Assembly (NCBI GenBank): GCA_030272155.1
Contig: CP126200.1
Location: 2,356,001 to 2,420,000 of the forward strand
Direction of reading: 5' to 3'
DNA from: Tetradesmus obliquus
Taxonomy: Eukaryota > Chlorophyta > Chlorophyceae > Sphaeropleales > Scenedesmaceae
DNA: 64,000 nucleotides
In this document: piece by piece, positions 63,744-64,000 of the stretch
Layout: each line of letters begins with the position of its first letter
Position numbering within the stretch: the first letter of the stretch is position 1
Made by a program: the position numbers and the translations under genes
Notes under the pieces: generated by a model
Database searches by the model: none
Told to the model about the DNA's origin: nothing
Seen by the model: only the letters and a program-made list of their open reading frames with translations

Positions 63744-64000
63744 GCAGCACTTTGGCGGTAGAGGCGGGCTCAATGCATCGCAGATCTGTATGCAGCAGAA
63801 GTGCCTGAAGCAGCAGCAGCAGCACCAGCACCAGCACCAGCAGTAGGTGGTGTCGCAACAGCTGCTTGTGTCCTGCAGCAGCAGCAGCTGCCGCTGGGCT
63901 GGCGAGGCCTCAAGGGCAGCGCCAGCAGCGACTAGGGTTGTTGCTGCTGCTGAAGATGTTTAACCTGACTCATGTATTATGCGGCTCTTGCGTGCCTGTC
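63744..64000. other. 3' flank of ClpR1
   Basis: Sequence after the ClpR1 stop, with CAG-rich stretches (63809-63842, 63876-63890). It presumably covers the 3' UTR. No further gene is seen. Confidence 0.5.

Overview
This window looks like nuclear DNA of a green alga. The supporting signs are eight intron-dense genes (7 to 26 coding exons, GT-AG plus two GC-AG introns), a land-plant/green-algal type S-adenosylhomocysteine hydrolase, a nuclear ClpR-type plastid protease subunit, and a predicted plastid kinase-like protein. Introns are full of CAG/CTG triplet runs. A chlorophycean alga (Sphaeropleales-like) is my inference; the sequence alone does not prove the lineage. I saw no prokaryotic operon, phage, CRISPR array, tRNA or rRNA.

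Layout. 1-1025: no gene, a 182-bp direct repeat. 1026-6308 (-): ADP-ribosylglycohydrolase-like protein, 9 exons. 6792-14937 (-): COG3, the Golgi tethering subunit, 14 exons. 14938-17133: divergent promoter region. 17134-21629 (+): S-adenosylhomocysteine hydrolase, 10 exons. 22971-27447 (-): molybdenum-cofactor-sulfurase-like NifS domain protein, 9 exons. 28776-45315 (-): a 26-exon SNF2/RING protein with N-terminal SUMO-interaction-like motifs. 48242-51564 (-): an unnamed protein ending in a DUF4864/NTF2-like domain. 52595-58735 (-): a plastid-targeted kinase-like protein with a degenerate active site, 9 exons. 59739-63743 (+): a ClpR1-like inactive Clp protease subunit, 8 exons. The genes are individually transcribed housekeeping genes with no evident shared pathway. 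Joined exons give uninterrupted frames for all except the 5' part of the 48242-51564 gene.

The striking feature is architectural. At about thirty exon-intron junctions in all eight genes, the exon edge plus its splice site has been copied in tandem, once to five times, into the neighbouring intron. Copies of exon 3' ends (with donor) always lie downstream of the parent exon. Copies of exon 5' ends (with acceptor) always lie upstream. Periods run from about 80 to 340 bp, with identity from nearly perfect to strongly decayed. This is what serial tandem duplication of junction-spanning segments predicts. The introns therefore carry ladders of decoy splice sites and pseudo-exons, together with CTG runs at real acceptors and G-rich, telomere-like tracts on the coding strand.
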